Origin: Canna indica | Taxonomy: Eukaryota; Streptophyta; Magnoliopsida; Zingiberales; Cannaceae | Assembly: GCA_034359265.1 (NCBI GenBank) | Contig: CP136890.1 | Span: forward strand, 43,808,501-43,872,500 | Reading direction: 5' to 3' | Length of the DNA: 64,000 nt | Shown here: positions 21,181 through 31,001 of the stretch, piece after piece | Layout: every line of letters begins with the position of its first letter | Numbering within the stretch: position 1 is the first letter of the stretch | Notes under the pieces: model-generated | The model's input: the letters and a program-made list of their open reading frames with translations, nothing else | What the model was told of the DNA's origin: nothing | Database searches by the model: none | Made by a program: the position numbers and the translations under genes

Positions 21181-22604
21181 TGATTTCTGCATTGATTTGC
21201 AGCCCAGAGTGAAACCCATTTCCATCCCACCCTATAGGATGGCGTTGGCCAAACTCAGGGAATTAAAAGTGTAGTTGCAAGAAATGTTGGATCTGGGTTT
21301 CATCCGGCTGAGTGTGTCACCATGGGGTGCTCTGGTGATCTTCGTAAAGAAGAAGAATGGGTCTACGCACATGTGCATCGACTATAGGCAGCTGAATAAA
21401 GTGACAATCAATAATTGTTATCCACTGCCGAGGATAGACGAACTGCAGGGGGCACAATGGTTATCTAAGATAGACTTGAGGTCCGGATACCATCAGCTGA
21501 GAATTCGGGATTGCGATGTGCCTAAGACTACCTTCAGAACTCGCTATGGCCACTACGAGTTCCTAGTGATATCTTTTGGTCTAACCAATGCACCGGCTGC
21601 TTTCATGGATCTGATGAACAGGGTGTTTAAGGAGTACCTAAACAGTTTTGTGATCGTCTACATTGACGACATCTTGCTATACTCCAAGAGTGAGGAGGAG
21701 CACTCCGAACACTTGAGGATGGTCCTGGAAACCCTTAGAGAGCACCAGTTGTTCGCTAAATGTTCCAAATGTGAATTCTTGTTAGAAAGTGTAGGGTTCT
21801 TGGGTCATGTAGTGTCCAAGGAAGGGATAAGGGTGGATCCCTCAAAGGTGGAGACTGTGCAGAACTGGAGACGGCCAACCAGTGTGACTGAGATCTGCAG
21901 CTTTCTTGGGTTGGCCAGGTATTACCAGAAGTTTATAGAAAACTTCTCCAGGATTGCAGCCCATTTAACTCGGCTGACTCAGAAAAAGATCAAATTTGAT
22001 TGGGACGACAAGTGCGAGGCGAGCTTTCAGAAGCTCCAAGAATGTTTGTCGTCGGCACCCGTGTTGGTCGTACTTTCAGGCTTAGGAGGGTTTGTAGTCT
22101 TCTGTGATGCCTCTCAGGTTGGCCTAGGCTGTGTTTTGATGCAGTTTGGCAGAGTCATAGCCTATGCGTCCCGCTAGCTGAAGGTTCATGAGAAGAACTA
22201 CCCGACGCACGACCTAGAGCTAGCAACGATGGTTTTTACTCTAGAGCTCTGGCGTCATTATCTATACGGAGAGGCTTGCGGGATCTATACAGATCACAAG
22301 AGCCTCCAGTAGCTGCTTACCCAAAAAGAGCTGAACCTCAGGCAGAGGAGGTGGCTAGAGCTCTTAAAGGATTATGACTGCACTATTATGTATCATCCGG
22401 GGAAAGCCAATGTGGTAGCGGATGCTTTGAGCAGAAAATCCATGGGTAGTTTGGCTCATTTGGAAATTAGAAGGAGGCCCCTAGCTCGAGAGCTAGTGTT
22501 GTGCCTGGATGGGGGAGCAACCCTGACTGTGTCAGCATCGAGTACCTTGGTGGCGCACCTACGGGTACAGTCCATCTTGGTGGACATGTTGTGTGGCGCA
22601 CCAT
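21181..22604 (+). pseudogene. Gypsy 2 reverse transcriptase and RNase H
   Basis: The 300-codon frame 21275-22177 is the best preserved RT of the plus-strand copies: [60 protein letters not shown], the catalytic [30 protein letters not shown] and the RNase H start [21 protein letters not shown] stop before 21275 separates it from the protease frame, and about five residues are missing in [10 protein letters not shown]. After a stop at about 22178, frame 22388-22609 ends [17 protein letters not shown]...VAHLRVQS. Coding stops at the junction near 22604. Confidence 0.9.
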
Positions 22605-23422
22605 GTTAAATAATTTCTTTCCTAGTTGAAATTATTATTTAATGCAGGATTTAAATTCCTTATTGTTCGAATCATGTGATTATGCATAGTAGATGATGTC
22701 AAGTAATTTATTTATAAATTATATGCTGTCCAATATTGTTATTGGGTACATTTCCAAGTTTAGGACATGTAGTTCACATTAGCAAAGGTAGCATATGATG
22801 CTAGGTGATTGAACATGAAACTCTAAAGAGTGTGTTATTTATGGAAACTCAAAGGTAGACCAGTTAAATTTCACACCTAAAAATAAAACAACGAGCAATA
22901 GTGTGTGCATGATTCGACTCGGAGAAAAGGGTTGAGCACGGGTGGACGCCCGAGATTTTATATAAGGAAACATCAGATACTTGCTTCTGTGATGTGATTG
23001 TGATGGTCAACCGAGAAGCATGAGTAGTCGGAATGACCAATGCTTGGAACGGCTAGTGATTTGGGTCTTGAGATTGCACCAGCGGGCCCGCTAGGTGTCA
23101 GACCCCAGTTGGGTGGGACTAGCTATCCCTACCCCAGTCGGTGTCCGGAGACTAGCCGACCATCCTAGTCGACGGCTCGGAGATTTTCTTGATTCACATA
23201 TGTGCTATGTGGCCTGAACGGCCGATATGTTACCATCTTTGTGTGGTAGGGCTGGTTATAGCCGAACCTCTAGTCCATGAGCAGGCCCTAAGGGCCGGGT
23301 GTCATGTGGCTTAGTTAGGCCGTTATGGCTGGTTACATAAATGTATAGTCCATACAGGACGACCCTTGGGGTCGGTAGTCATATCAGAGGCAAATGTTAT
23401 CCCTAACTTTATTTTTGCTGCC

Positions 23423-23456
<34 letters not shown>

Positions 23457-23911
23457 GATTATTGGGGATTTATGTGGAGGTTCGGAAGAACCGCTCACTG
23501 AGTCCCATGTGGACTCACGGTTTGTTTCCTTATTTTGTAGAGCCCGATTAGTGAGATGAGGATTGGAGTCATGGTGCAGTTGGAGGGCAGGCGGTGGCGT
23601 AGATCTCGTAGCAGCGTCCATTAGTCACAGTCTAGTTGTCTAGAATTATTGTTTTGATACACTGAGAGTTGTTTGTTTTAAAGCATGTAATCGACTTTGA
23701 AACTTGAGTTGTTTTATATCATGGTTGATGTTTCGCAACCTTTTCTTACGATAAAAACATATGGATTTCTTTAAACATTTGAATAAAGTTGCATCATGGT
23801 TTTCTTTTGTCTTCACGTGTTTACGGTTTCTTGTTAGTCAGTTTATGTAGTAGGCTTTGGGGTAGGACATAGACCCTGCCCAGTCACACGACCCTAAGTT
23901 GGGGTGTGACA
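22605..23911 (+). repeat. 3' portion of a gypsy LTR (same family as 49517-52053 and 54396-56922)
   Basis: Shared blocks in order: GATGTGATTGTGATGGTC, AGCGGGCCCGCTAGGTGTCAGACC, GTTGGGTGGGACTAGCTATCC, ACTGAGTCCCATGTGGACTCAC, CATGGTGCAGTTGGAGGGCAGG, and the end GTTGGGGTGTGACA at 23911. Only about the last half of the ~2.5 kb LTR is present. It carries an AT dinucleotide run near 23423-23456 and no gene. Confidence 0.85.
23423..23456. repeat. AT microsatellite
   Basis: An interrupted (AT)n run inside the LTR fragment, at a position where related LTRs also have short AT runs (about 56478-56487). Confidence 0.85.
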
Positions 23912-25680
23912 CAACAAGAGGAATTGATCATCTTTTACGTCATGCAAATGGTCATGACACTATTGTTACACGAGCTCAATAAATTCTTAATTTATCTTCT
24001 TCTGGTTTAACAACTTTTTCGTATGATCTTGATTTTCAACGTCGAGAACTTGCAAAATTAATTATTCAAAGTGAATCTCTTATTAGTTTTGTTGATCAAC
24101 CAAAATTTTCTACTTGGATTCAAAATACTTTACAACCAAAATATAAAAAAATTACTAGAAATACAATGAAAAGTGATGTTTTAAAATTATTTTTTATATA
24201 TAGAGAAAATATAATAAATAGTTTTCAAAATAATAAATCAAAAATTGCTTTAACATCTGATGTTTGGTCTAGTCAACGTACTACTAATTCTTACATTTGT
24301 GTTAATACACATTGGATTGATGAAAATTTTATTTTGCAAAAAAGAATAATTAGTTTTAAAGTTTTTGAATATCCACACACTTCTATTGTCATTTTTTCTG
24401 CTATTAGATTTGTAACATTTTTCTATAATATAAATGATAAAAAAAATTCAATTAGTTTTGATAATGCTAGTAATAATGATGTTGTTATTCCTCCCCTTAT
24501 TATAAGGTGAATTATTTCATGTTCGTTGTGTTTGTCATATCCTTAATTTATGTGTACAAGATGGTTTAAAACTTGTAAATATACATGTAGAAAAAATAAG
24601 AGATGTTATTAGATATATGCGTTTTTCAAAACAAGAACACAAGAATTTAAAAAATTATGTCAATCTTTTAATAAATCATTTAAAAAATTTAATGGTGATG
24701 TTATTACTAGATGGAATTCAACATATCATATGCTTAAGTCTACTAAAAAAATACCAAGAGATCCTTTCAATGTTTTAAATGGGCATACTATGCCTGGTGA
24801 TCCAATTAATGATAATGATTGGTTAGTTGTTGGGCATACTACTCAAATTTTAGAACTTTTTAATAAAGCTACCGAACAACTTTTTGGTGTTTATTATCCT
24901 ACATGTAATTTAATTATTTCACATATAGTTCGTATTAGTGAAGTATTTTCTTCACATAGACATCATCCTTTATTTGCACAAATTATTTCTTTAATTGAAT
25001 CTAAATTTAAAAAGTATTAGTCAGATATACCTAGTTTATTTTGTTTAGCAATATGTTTAGACCCTAGAATGAAAATTGATGGTTTAAATATGTTGTTAGT
25101 TGATTATTATAACAATATGGAAAATTAAATAATGTTGAAGAAAAAAAAATCTAGAATTTTGAATTTATTGTATTCCATGTTTGTATTTTACGCTTCAAAA
25201 TTTGGTGATACAATTATAAATAATCCAACATCTTCTTCTTTTAGATTAAAAGTTGATAGTGGAAATAGTATTAATACTCAACTTGATCGTAGGATAAAAA
25301 AACTAAATCTACCAATTTCAATGAATTATCTTTTTTTCTAGATCATAATCATTCGGAAGAAATAGATGATAATGAGATTTTACCATGGTGAAAAAAATAA
25401 GAAAATGTGTATCCTATTGTTTCCATCATGACACGTGACATACTAATTGTTCTTGTGTCTACAGTAGCTTTCGAGTCTTGTTTTAGTGCAGGAAATAGAA
25501 TTCTTGACGAAAGAATGAGCCGAATGAATGCAGAAACGGTTGAAATGTGCATTTTCTTAAAAGACTGGTTGGATGCTGAAGATAGATTACAAGATAAGGG
25601 AGGACAAAATACTTCATCATCGGGAGAGGAGGAAGCTCAAACAAGCGAAGTTGGTGGTGCTGGTCCAAGTACAAGTTAAA
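23912..25680 (+). pseudogene. hAT (Ac-like) transposase, decayed
   Basis: Reading several frames gives GTxHLLRHANGHD-like sequence near 23925, then FDLDFQRRELAKLIIQSESLISF (near 24030) and frame 24166-24510 with SKIALTSDVWSSQRTTNSYICVNTHWID, which aligns with plant hAT transposases around the first catalytic region. Frame 24730-25020 has the insertion-domain part (RISEVFSSHRHHPLFAQI), and frame 25407-25679 has the C-terminal dimerisation domain (YPIVSIMTRDILIVLVSTVAFESCFSAGNRILDERMSRMN). The enzyme would excise and reinsert its DNA. Frameshifts near 24505, 25018 and 25340 and the missing BED finger end make it inactive. Codon use is strongly AT-biased, unlike the neighbouring gypsy DNA. Confidence 0.87.
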
Positions 25681-26188
25681 TCATCGGGGACTATGAGTGA
25701 TTAAAAATATAAAAAGAACTGCGTAGACATGATCCTTCTATAATTTAATCATTGGGGAGTACAAGATTAACTATAGAAGGTACGGTTTATTATAATATTA
25801 AAAAAAATGTTTTATCATTTCATGAATATTTTTGTATTCAAGATAAATAAAAATTTAATTATAATTTGATTTTTTTTAAATCTTTTTATTAATTTATACT
25901 ACTTTACATGAAAAAATGTGTTAGAAAATAGATAATAAAGCTTAGGACAATGGTTAAGCTATCTCAAACAAAACTATGGTTAAGCTATCTCAAACAAAAC
26001 TAGAGGTCTGAGGTTCAAAATTTAAATTTCAAAATTTAATTTAATACTTTAAAAATTTTGGGCCGGCTCGATCCTAAAGGGGCGGGCTCAAGCCCGGATA
26101 GGCTCGGGCCTACCCCCAGAACTGTTGGGCCATGCCTGTGCCCGTGGCCGTGCCTGCTCGAGCCCGAGCCTGGGTCAGCCCAGGCACG
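25681..26188 (+). repeat. 3' non-coding and subterminal region of the hAT element
   Basis: No gene. An AT-rich stretch with a short tandem duplication (ATGGTTAAGCTATCTCAAAC at about 25950 and 25976) gives way at 26055-26188 to GC-rich, self-complementary sequence (GGGCTCAAGCCCGG, GCTCGAGCCCGAGC, CAGCCCAGGC). Such subterminal motifs are common in hAT elements. The exact terminus is unclear; homology to the fold-back arm starts at 26189. Confidence 0.5.
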
Positions 26189-26338
26189 ACCAATTGCCAC
26201 ATCATCTATCTGAGTTATTAAAATTGGGACCCACCTTTTTAATATCAAAGAGTGGGTCCTATGTATATATATATCTTTTCTTCCACCTCATCCTCTCCTC
26301 GCCTTCGCCTCCATCTCGATCGCCACCCACGCCCGCAG

Positions 26339-27476
26339 TAGGGATGGCAGTTGGAACCGATTAACCGCGGTTAATCGGGTAATCGAACCGCAAAATTTAG
26401 TTTTGGATAATGGTTTTGCGGATCGATTTCGGTTTTGGTTAGTGAAACCCAAAAACTATTTTAAAATGGTTTGGTTTCGGTTATCGGGTCGCAGATAATC
26501 GGTAATCGAAATCGATTATAATTTTTGATTTCGGTTGTCGGTTTTTCTCCATTAACCTGTATCCGAAACCATTAAAATATAAATTATTAAATTATTTAAA
26601 GCTGAACCCGTTACTACTATCCACTAACCCAACTACCCATTACCTAATACCTATGTATAAAACTTCAACCTAACCCTAATTTTTCCTCAGCCGACACTCC
26701 CAATCTCGACAGGCGACAGTCGTTGACTCCCAATCTCACTCGACACTCGTCCCTCGTAGTCGGCCCCTCCATCAACAGTCGCCGACTCCCACCTTCACTC
26801 GACACTCGTCCCTCGCCGTCGCCCCCTCCATCGACAGTCGCCGACTCCCACCTCCAACCGACTCAATCTCTACCAGAGTACTAATCGTCGCCGCCTCCAA
26901 CAGACACCCTCTTAAGGTAATTATATGAAAATTCTATTATAATTAACATGGAATTAAATTGCCAGCTTGATAGTGTTAATATAAATAAGCATCACAATCA
27001 ATTACTATGGGAGTATGGGTTAATATGATACTACAAAATGTTGATTGAAACATGTGGGTTGGTAATCTTGGTTGGATCAACCGATGATAAATTTTCAACT
27101 CATGTAATTCAATTTGCATCAAGATATCCTGTCCAGCAGAATGAATTTTGAAATTATTATTGTAGTATGTGTTGATGAAAAATATTTACTTCAATGTATT
27201 TTTGTTAATATTGATGATCTGCTATTTAATGCCTTTTAATCACTATTTAGTTATTAAATTTTTGAACATGTTATCCATTTACTAACCCGGTTAACCGGTT
27301 AGTAAACGGATAATCGGTTCCATTCGAACCAAATTAATCGGTTTTGGTTTCGGATTTAAGTTTTTTAAACTGACCGATTTTTGTTTCGGTTTCGGTTTCG
27401 ATTAGCGGGTGTTTAGTTCAGTACCGGTTTCGGTTAACCCCCAAAAATACGGTTAATCGAACCGTTGTCATCCCTA
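26339..27476. mobile_element. Non-autonomous hAT-like element inside the left arm
   Basis: The 1138-bp insert has inverted termini, TAGGGATGGCAG at the left and the complement of TAGGGATGACAACGG at the right, matching the YARNG hAT terminal pattern. It is flanked by an 8-bp target duplication, GCCCGCAG (26331-26338) and GCCCACAG (27477-27484), with one mismatch. Subterminal regions are rich in GGTTAATCGG/CCGATTAACC motifs. It has no transposase; a 59-bp tandem duplication (from 26737 and 26796) lies in the middle. Removing it restores the arm's continuity. Confidence 0.85.
26737..26854 (+). repeat. 59-bp tandem duplication
   Basis: Two adjacent copies starting with CACTCGACACTCGTCCCTCG at 26737 and 26796, followed by partly related sequence on either side (GACAGTCGTTGACTCCCA at ~26713). 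It lies inside the non-autonomous hAT-like element. Confidence 0.8.
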
Positions 27477-27654
27477 GCCCACAGCCTCTTCCTCTTCGTC
27501 GCAGGCCCGGATGCCTTCCTCTTCACCTAACTCATCTCCACCCCACTAAATTCGGCCGCCCCACCGATGCCATCATCCTCTACCGTCGCATGTCCGCCGC
27601 CTTCTTGGAGCCCTCCAACTTCACCTTCACCTTCACCTCTATTGTCAAAGCTTG

Positions 27655-28035
27655 CTTGGGAGAGGCTTAGGGTTCCTCCACCACAACTACATTCCCCACA
27701 TCATTCACAGAGGCATGAAGTCGGGCAACGTTCTCCTCGACAAAAACTTGGAAGCAAGGGTGGCCGATTTCGGAATGGCTCGGCTGATGAATACAGTGGA
27801 CACGCACTTGAGCATCTCCACACTCACCGGTACTAGAGCCTCATGTGCACTGCCAAAGGCGACATATACATTTACGGCATCGTCTTGCTGGAGCTTCTCA
27901 CGATAGGCAGCCGACGGATTCACCCGAGTATCGCGACGACAACAACCTGATCAGTTTGGTTAAGCAGCATCTGAAGCATTGAATTAGTGACGTGTTCGAA
28001 CCGGAGGTGTTGAGGGACGATCCAAGCACCAAATA
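27655..28035 (+). pseudogene. BRI1-like receptor kinase fragment (part of kinase domain)
   Basis: The frame reads [59 protein letters not shown], then after a frameshift [17 protein letters not shown], and after another PTDSPEYRDDNNLISLVKQH and ISDVFEPEVLRDDPST. This order matches subdomains VI-XI of the BRI1/BRL brassinosteroid receptor family. The catalytic loop HRD is HRG, so the catalytic Asp is lost; DFG is kept. The activation segment after the TLTGT motif lost the usual GYVPPEYYQS part. It lacks LRRs, membrane segment and ATP-binding lobe. It is a captured exon fragment, not a gene. Confidence 0.8.
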
Positions 28036-28489
28036 TTACAATCAGCATATATTAGGTAATCCTCTATATATATAAAGTGAAATTTCTTCCATTTCCATTC
28101 TACAATCAGCAAATAAGGGTAGAATGATTTTTGTATCTCACTTTGACCACTCGCAAGGAACTGTGTTTGTCTTTTAATTTAATTCTTCTTCCCCGGGATT
28201 TGATCCTATTATTGGTAAGGTAAACAAATCACTCTCAACTTTAGTCGAGAAGGGATCGAGTGAGTTGTTGCGGAGGGAGAACATCTTCTTTCAATTCTTC
28301 CCCATCACATGCGCCCACCATCCATTAGAAAATGGAAGATTTTGTTGTTCCGGTGTCTACGCTGGTGGTGTAATAGCAGATGACGATGATAAGAGGCGAG
28401 TCGGGGGAAGCAATTGATAGCCCTTATAAAAGCAGGTGGTGCCGTGAAGTGGCGCTCTGCGGAAGATTGCAGCCATCCATCTCTTCTTT
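28036..28489. other. Loop of the fold-back, no gene seen
   Basis: Unassigned sequence between the kinase fragment and the right arm. A direct repeat TACAATCAGCA occurs at 28037-28047 and 28101-28111 around a short AT-rich piece. No convincing coding or RNA feature. Confidence 0.4.
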
Positions 28490-28680
28490 CCCAAGGAGGC
28501 TTTTGACGACAGAGGTGAAGGTGAAGTAGGAGGGTTCCAAGCAGGCGGCGGACATGCAGCGGTAGAGGATGATGGCATCGGCAGGGTGGCCGAATTTAGC
28601 GGCGGCGGTGATGAGTTAGGTGAAGAGGAATGCATTCGAGCCTAGGACGGAGAGGAAGAGGCTGCGGGCATAGGCAACGA
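28490..28680 (-). pseudogene. PPR-protein gene fragment, right arm
   Basis: The minus strand reads RSLFLSVLGSNAFLFT, one stop, then LITAAAKFGHPADAIILYRC, MSAACLEPSYFTFTSVVKS in a single frame. It is the inverted partner of the left-arm fragment and shares its TAA stop (ACCTAACTC), so both arms come from one already-broken copy. It lacks the left arm's frameshift and 6-bp repeat. A short PPR segment of about 60 residues remains; full PPR proteins have hundreds. Confidence 0.72.
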
Positions 28681-28803
28681 TCGAGATGGAGGCGAAGGCA
28701 AAGGAGAGGATGAGATGGAAGAATATATATATGGGACCCACTCTTTAATATTAAAAAAGGTGTGTCCCAGTTTTAATAACTCAGATAGATGACGTGGCAA
28801 TTG

Positions 28804-28985
28804 GGTTAATAGTTGATTAAAAAATTATTTTTTTATACAGGTAAGCATGCCACGTCGTCAATTTAACGAAGTGTAATGAAAATTAAACGGCAGGATTGAA
28901 TTGAAACAAATATCTTAGTATATGTATACAAATGAGACAAATGAAAGTACATGCCACAATTGAGATAAAGATCAAAGTACATGCT
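28804..28985. repeat. Transposon-like flank between the fold-back and copia D
   Basis: No gene. It has short repeated motifs (AAAGTACATGCCACAATTGAGA and AAAGTACATGCTATA, about 28945 and 28972) resembling a DNA-transposon terminal region, but no matching second terminus was found in the window. Confidence 0.35.
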
Positions 28986-29925
28986 ATATTTAGGTATTTT
29001 CTCTTATTTATAAAGCATGATAATGAGATCTTACTTGTGCAAATCTATGCTGATAACATCATTTTTGGATCTACTAATAAATCTCTTTGCAAGTGGTTTG
29101 CTACATGCATGCAAGATGAGTTCGAGATGAAGCAAACCAAGGAAGGGACCTTCATAAGTCAAGCAAAGTACGCCAAGGAGTTGATCAAGAAGTTTGGGAT
29201 GCAAGATTGCAAGATTGCTCCAACTCCAATGAGCACGTCAACAAAGCTTGACAAAGATGAAGATGGAGAAAAGGTTGATGAGAAACGGTATCTAGGTATG
29301 ATAGGTAGTCTACTTTACTTAACTGCAAGTAGACCGGATATAATGTTTAGCATTTGTCAATGTGCACATTTTCAATCCTGTCCAAAAAATTCGTATTTTA
29401 GTGCCGTAAAATGTATTTTGAGATACTTGAAAGGCATTATTAATTTGGGTTTGTGAGATCCGACTTCTTCTCATTTTGACTTGTTTAGTTTTTCAGATGT
29501 GGATTTTGCGGGTTGTAGGGTTAATAGGATAAGTAATAGTGGGTGTTGTCAATTCGTTGGCATGAGTCTTGTCTCTTGGTACTCGAAGAAGCAAAACTCG
29601 GTTGCACTCTCAACTACCGAAGCCGAATACATTGCCGCGGCTAGATGTTGTGCTCAAATACTTTGGATGAAGCAAACACTATTAGACTATGATTTGAGCT
29701 ATTCTTGTGTTTCTATCTTTTGTGATAACACTAGTGCTATCAATTTATCCAAAAATCCTATTTTACATTCAAGAACCAAGCATATAGATCTTAGGCATCA
29801 CTTTCTTAGAGATAATGTCTTTTAAAAAATATTTCAATTGAATTTGTGCCTACCGATAAGAAACTTGTGGATATTTTCACAAAACCCCTTAGTGATGAAA
29901 TATTTCAAACTTAAGAATGCAACTA
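28986..29925 (+). pseudogene. SIRE-like copia RT C-terminus and RNase H
   Basis: The copia reading starts near 28990 with LFIKHDNEILLVQIYADNIIFGSTN; the RT catalytic YVDD/YADD is YADN, so the second Asp is lost. It continues CMQDEFEMKQTKEGTFISQA, LIKKFGMQDCKIAPTPMSTS, GSLLYLTASRPDIMFSICQC, CILRYLKGIINLGL and stops at about 29456. RNase H follows in frame 29481-29825: DVDFAGCRVNRISNSGCCQF, SWYSKKQNSVALSTTEAEYI, AINLSKNPILHSRTKHIDLR. The DIFTKPL tail lies near 29870 after a frameshift. The 5' part of the element is missing. Confidence 0.88.
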
Positions 29926-30383
29926 GGTATTTGTACTTTCCACTGAATTTGAAAAATTCATGTCTTTCAAAAATGAATTCTCGATGTATCATCCTCACTT
30001 ATGTACATGCCTTGTAATGGGGATTTGCAACTTATTGGTGTTTGCCTACTATAGGCATCCATCGGTAGGAAGGACTATAGTGTTTGATGATACCCGGTTT
30101 TATTGATATTTTGGTTTTCATGATGATATCATTAATAGAACCTTGCTTTCTTGCCTTTTTGATTGATGTCAAAAGGGGGAGAGAAGCCTTGGTCACACTT
30201 GGTTTTAACGATCGAGATAGAGGGAGTATGAATTTCATGTTTAAATAGTATGCATATTGGTAGGGGGAGCTTAAGCTAGCTTTTAATATCAAGTTCATTA
30301 AAATCAAAAAATTGGATGCTTAAAATGGATCTTCGGTGTAGTGTTTTTAATGAAATGTTTGTCATCATCAAAAAGGGGGAGAA
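29926..30383 (+). other. 3' untranslated region and polypurine tract of copia D
   Basis: No gene. It has the same organisation as 261-764, including repeated GGGGGAG runs and the phrase TTTGTCATCATCAAAAAGGG, ending in the polypurine tract AAAAAGGGGGAGAA (30370-30383) against the LTR start. Confidence 0.75.
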
Positions 30384-31001
30384 TGTTGGCCCAAGGGTTC
30401 AACCTTGGAAATACTCTTAGTTTTCTAATAGTTTCATCAAGGTTTGGTCTCAGGTTGGACATAAGATACACACCCGAAGTTCATCGAAAAAATCATGAAA
30501 AATCAAGAATCGGAGGCTTCAGAGTCGAACATGTCAAAATTAGTTTAGGACTTAATTTATTTTATTGTAAATGTTTCTAAGCCTTAGTTTGATGTCCTCA
30601 TTGAGTTCACAATCCAAAAAAACCGAAACTCGAACTCTGAAAAACTTAAAAACTAGAAAAAATAGAAAACGGTCTTGAAAATTTCTAAGTATTTCTTGCC
30701 ATCAAAAGTCCCAATAAATGGTCCTTAGGTAAAAACAAATTAAATACATTTTTAAGAAATTTTCGGAAACCGTTAAACTACAAAATTAAGGCTTGAAAGG
30801 CTAGAAACCTCCAAACTATCCATAATTCTCAGAATACCCCCAATTAGTTTTTTTAAAAACTACTCAGAATTCCCAGAATGCCTCTAAACGAATCTTTTTC
30901 AAATTAGACAAGGCTTGAATGGTTCTTTTCTTCCATACCCTATTACCAACTCTATAAATACACTCAAAACTCCATCTTAAGGTTCTCAACTATTCCATTG
31001 A

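Larger units (their letters stand above)
19440..22604 (+). mobile_element. Ty3/gypsy element 2, internal fragment, plus strand
   Basis: Gag, protease, RT and RNase H occur in order on the plus strand, very similar to gypsy elements 3 and 4. The left edge falls inside the gag coiled-coil region (CAGGCTCAGGTAACC, parallel to 57290). The right edge is at about 22604, just after RNase H. Integrase and the 5' LTR are missing. An LTR fragment of the same superfamily is fused at 22605, consistent with an internal deletion. Confidence 0.88.
26300..27661 (+). pseudogene. PPR-protein gene fragment, left arm (split by a hAT-like insertion)
   Basis: Joining 26300-26338 to 27485-27661 gives a PPR-like reading: LFLFVAGPDAFLFT, an in-frame stop, then after a frameshift [20 protein letters not shown] and [17 protein letters not shown]. 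The pattern [30 protein letters not shown] is characteristic of plant PLS-class PPR proteins, organellar RNA-binding proteins. A 6-bp repeat (TTCACC) is inserted compared with the right arm. The stop, frameshift and insertion make it a pseudogene. Overlapping Pro/Ser-rich frames here are out-of-frame shadows. Confidence 0.72.
26189..28803. mobile_element. Fold-back gene-capture structure: inverted PPR fragments around a BRI1-like kinase fragment
   Basis: The left arm (26189-26338 continuing at 27485-27661 around an insertion) and the right arm (28490-28803) are inverted copies of about 315-325 bp, alike through nearly their whole length by eye. The outer part is non-coding (TGCCACATCATCTATCTGAG pairs with CTCAGATAGATGACGTGGCA); the inner part is a pentatricopeptide-repeat gene fragment. 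The ~830-bp loop carries a BRI1-like kinase fragment next to the left arm. No termini or transposase were identified, so the mover (MULE, Helitron or fold-back type) is unknown. The right flank up to 28985 looks transposon-derived. Confidence 0.7.

Noticed and set aside
27567..27836. 89-codon Pro/Ser-rich frame and the 92-codon frame at 28357-28635
   Set aside because: They are out-of-frame shadows of the PPR fragments in the two arms; the PPR reading is in another frame.
28060..28080. Helitron-like 5' end (TCCTCTATATATATAAAG)
   Set aside because: AT-rich match only; I found no CTRR 3' end with hairpin at a sensible distance. Kept as a possibility for the capture mechanism but not called.
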